Shown here: positions 62,117 to 64,000 of the stretch, piece by piece | Layout: every line of letters begins with the position of its first letter | Position numbering within the stretch: the stretch's first letter is position 1 | Translations under genes and position numbers: made by a program | Source of the DNA: JANYJA01 sp038229055 | GTDB taxonomy: Bacteria; Acidobacteriota; Terriglobia; Bryobacterales; Bryobacteraceae | Reading direction: 5' to 3' | Assembly: GCA_038229055.1 (NCBI GenBank) | Contig: JBBROU010000006.1 | Coordinates: forward strand, 1-64,000 | Length of the DNA stretch: 64,000 nt | The notes under the pieces: generated by a model | Database searches by the model: none | What the model saw: only the letters and a program-made list of their open reading frames with translations | Told to the model about the DNA's origin: nothing

Positions 62117-63280
62117 ATGATGCCTGTAGCGCCACGTTCCATCCTAGTCTCCGCAGGGGAAGCTTCAGGCGATTTCTACGCCTCACTTTTAGTGGCCGAA
62201 CTCCGGCGGAGATGGCCGCGGGCGCAATTTTTCGGATGCGCCGGCGCGAAATTGCGGGACGCGGGCGTTCGGAATGTGATCGACGCGGAAAGCCTCGCCG
62301 TGGTGGGGCTGTTGGAAGTGGTCGGCCATCTTCCGCGCATCTACCTGCAATACCGCAAACTGTTGGCGGCGATCCGGCGAGAGAGACCGCAACTGGCGAT
62401 CCTCACGGACTCGCCCGACTTCCATCTCAGGGTTGCGCGAAAGCTGAAGAACTGGGGAGTGCCCGTGGTCTACCTGGTCGCGCCGCAGGTCTGGGCATGG
62501 CGCCGGGGGAGGCTAAAGGCGATGCGTGGGGTGATCACCCGCTTGCTGTGCATCTTTCCTTTTGAGGAGCGCTATTTTCGCGAGAAGTTCGTGCCGGCGA
62601 CGTTTATCGGCCACCCGCTGAGCAACCGCGTGCGGCCGGCGATGACAAAGGAGGAATTTTTTCGGAAACACGATTTGCCGGAGAACCGTCCTTTAATTGC
62701 GGTGCTACCCGGAAGCCGGCGGGGAGAAGCGGCTCGCCATCTGCCCGAGTTGTGCGCTGCCGCCGCGCTTCTGGGTGAATCCGCGACTTTTGTATTGCCC
62801 GCGTCGCCCACAATCGGCGCGGCGTTTTTTCGGGCGAAGATGGGCCCGTCGGCGATTCGGGTGATTGAAGGAGAAGCATGGGATGCACTGGCGCATGCCG
62901 ACTTGGCGCTGGCGGCGAGCGGCACCGTAACCATTGAAGCCGCGTTGCTGGGCACGCCCATGATCACGTTTTATAAGGTCAATAAGCTTAGCTGGATTCT
63001 GGGCAAGCTGCTGGTGCGTATTCCTTTCTATTCCATGGTCAATTTGATTGCCGAGCGCGAAGTGGTTCCCGAGCTGATGCAGCAGTCGATGACGGGGGCG
63101 AATCTGGCGGATGCGGCCCGGGGCTTGCTGCGGGATCAAGGGCGGCGCGCGAAGATGAAAGCAGACTTGCGTGAAGTGGCCGGCAAGCTGTGGTCGCAGG
63201 GCGATGCGATCGTCAGAGCGGGGGATGAAGTGGTGAAGGTAGCGGAGCAGGCGGCCGTAAGGGAGGCTCAGGTTGTTTAA
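62117..63280 (+). CDS. lpxB: Lipid-A-disaccharide synthase
   Basis: 387 residues. Family signatures in order: ILVSAGEASGDFYASLL, FFGCAGAKLRDAGV, LTDSPDFHLRVARKLK, VYLVAPQVWAWRRGRLK, CIFPFEERYFR, FIGHPLSNRV, AVLPGSRRGEAARHLPEL and AASGTVTIEAALLGTPM. It condenses UDP-2,3-diacylglucosamine with lipid X on the inner face of the inner membrane, the first disaccharide of lipid A, which shows a diderm cell. ATG 62117 is followed by a second ATG; either may start. Its end overlaps the aminopeptidase start by 8 bases. Confidence 0.95.
   Translation: MMPVAPRSILVSAGEASGDFYASLLVAELRRRWPRAQFFGCAGAKLRDAGVRNVIDAESLAVVGLLEVVGHLPRIYLQYRKLLAAIRRERPQLAILTDSPDFHLRVARKLKNWGVPVVYLVAPQVWAWRRGRLKAMRGVITRLLCIFPFEERYFREKFVPATFIGHPLSNRVRPAMTKEEFFRKHDLPENRPLIAVLPGSRRGEAARHLPELCAAAALLGESATFVLPASPTIGAAFFRAKMGPSAIRVIEGEAWDALAHADLALAASGTVTIEAALLGTPMITFYKVNKLSWILGKLLVRIPFYSMVNLIAEREVVPELMQQSMTGANLADAARGLLRDQGRRAKMKADLREVAGKLWSQGDAIVRAGDEVVKVAEQAAVREAQVV
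63262..63266 (+). promoter_or_regulatory. Ribosome binding site GGAGG deciding the TTG start at 63273
   Basis: GGAGG inside the lpxB 3' end, 6 bases before TTG 63273. It supports the unusual start codon and an overlap with lpxB. Confidence 0.65.
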
Positions 63281-64000
63281 GTTCTTTGGAGTGCCAGGTG
63301 GAGTTACTACGGGAATCATTCTCGCGCTGAGTATGGCGGCGCTCGCTCAGGCACAAGACAAGCGCACGCGCATCGACGTGGACCATTACGCAATTGACGC
63401 GGAGGTGAACGGGCGCACGCAATCGCTGACGGCGCGCGCGGCGGTGCGGTTTATCCCGTTGGACGACCGGATCTCGACGGCAACCTTCGACCTGAACAAC
63501 TCGTTCGCGATATCGAAGATCGTGGACGATAAGGGTCACACGCTGCAATCGACGCGCGGGCAGACGGATAACACGGTCGTGGTCACATTCGAGCAACCAT
63601 TGTCGAAGGGCACGCCGGTGACGCTGACCTTCAACTATGACGGGCATCTGACGGGCAACGAAGATTCGCCCGTGTATGGAATCAAGTTCGCCGCCATTCA
63701 CGAGGACTCGGCCTATCTGCTATATCCGGCGCGATGGTTCCCGGTGAGCGGGTACAGCACGGACCGCTTCTCGGCGGATCTGAACATCACGGTAGCGACG
63801 GGCAATCGCGTGATCGCGAGCGGCACGGAGACGTCGAAGGCGTCTGGGGACAAGACGGTTTACAGCTTCCAGTTCCCGCGCGCTTCCTTTCCGGGAAGCA
63901 TTGCGGTGGTGCGCGGCACGCCGGTGAAGGTGACTAGCGACGGGGTGAGCACCACGGTTTATTTCCGCGCATCGGGGCAGGATATGGCGCGGGCGTACGC
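63273..64000 (+). CDS. M1-family aminopeptidase, N-terminal part (cut by window end)
   Basis: 242 codons from TTG 63273 to the window edge. The signal peptide ends LSMAALAQAQ. What follows is the N-terminal beta-saddle domain of M1 metallopeptidases: RIDVDHYAIDAEVNGRTQSL, ATFDLNNSFAISKIVDD, VTLTFNYDGHLTGNEDSPVY and LLYPARWFPVSGYSTDRFSA. The catalytic GAMEN and HExxH motifs would lie beyond the window, so activity cannot be confirmed. Export suggests peptide scavenging. It is coupled to lpxB by an 8-base overlap. Confidence 0.8.
   Translation, partial: MFKFFGVPGGVTTGIILALSMAALAQAQDKRTRIDVDHYAIDAEVNGRTQSLTARAAVRFIPLDDRISTATFDLNNSFAISKIVDDKGHTLQSTRGQTDNTVVVTFEQPLSKGTPVTLTFNYDGHLTGNEDSPVYGIKFAAIHEDSAYLLYPARWFPVSGYSTDRFSADLNITVATGNRVIASGTETSKASGDKTVYSFQFPRASFPGSIAVVRGTPVKVTSDGVSTTVYFRASGQDMARAY

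Overview
The window looks like chromosome of an Acidobacteriota member close to the Solibacter/Bryobacter group. This rests on gene content, not on a phylogeny: an Oar-like TonB receptor with an N-terminal carboxypeptidase-regulatory domain, repeated pairs of Planctomycete-type cytochrome (DUF1549/DUF1553) and DUF1501 proteins, PQQ-dehydrogenase-like quinoproteins next to a c-type cytochrome, many secreted catabolic enzymes, and a diderm marker (lpxB). Coding density is high and many neighbours overlap by 4 nt (ATGA/GTGA).

Layout. 0-4 kb: end of a Rid gene, a coupled pair of uncharacterised genes (310-2060), and a secreted protein made of three Rid domains fused to an SMP-30 propeller. 4.2-12 kb: TonB receptor, overlapping TPR gene, sorbosone-dehydrogenase-like propeller, D-aminoacylase-like amidohydrolase. 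12-28.6 kb: a cupin/esterase pair translationally coupled to the first of three cytochrome-DUF1501 pairs; a dead mazEF-type toxin-antitoxin locus sits between the second and third. 28.7-41 kb: small-molecule catabolism (cupin, enolase-superfamily enzyme, PIG-L and polysaccharide deacetylase-like proteins, redoxin, cytochrome c with two quinoproteins, Gfo/Idh/MocA oxidoreductase, TIM-barrel isomerase, phytanoyl-CoA dioxygenase-like enzyme). 41-52.2 kb: a long minus-strand block with GMC oxidoreductase, diheme lipoprotein, TPR protein, DUF4331-like protein, alpha/beta hydrolase, subtilase and a broken TPR gene. 52.2-53.4 kb: one intact and one broken toxin-antitoxin locus, a truncated vapC and a 27-codon SEC-C reading frame, the last two meeting at one breakpoint. 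53.7-58 kb: housekeeping genes (hpt, an M15-like protein, rsfS, rlmH, accD, folC). 58-61.3 kb: a second toxin-antitoxin remnant and a frameshifted diheme cytochrome convergent with a fourth DUF1501 gene. 61.3-64 kb: a protein of unknown function, lpxB, and the start of an M1-type aminopeptidase.

How it fits together. Most of the window appears to serve scavenging of polymers and small organic compounds: a receptor for uptake, exported hydrolases and propeller enzymes, and several exported heme proteins that could take electrons from oxidoreductases. The least understood parts are the three cytochrome-DUF1501 pairs, whose cytochrome members carry different accessory beta-sandwich modules, and the 41-52 kb block, where four consecutive intact proteins lack signal peptides yet look like a protease, a lipase-like hydrolase, a DUF4331 protein and a TPR scaffold. 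Several loci carry single-base indels (mazF, an AbrB-type antitoxin, a TPR gene, a cytochrome); these may be real decay or assembly error. I saw no CRISPR array, rRNA, insertion sequence or convincing tRNA. All family assignments are from reading motifs without database searches.
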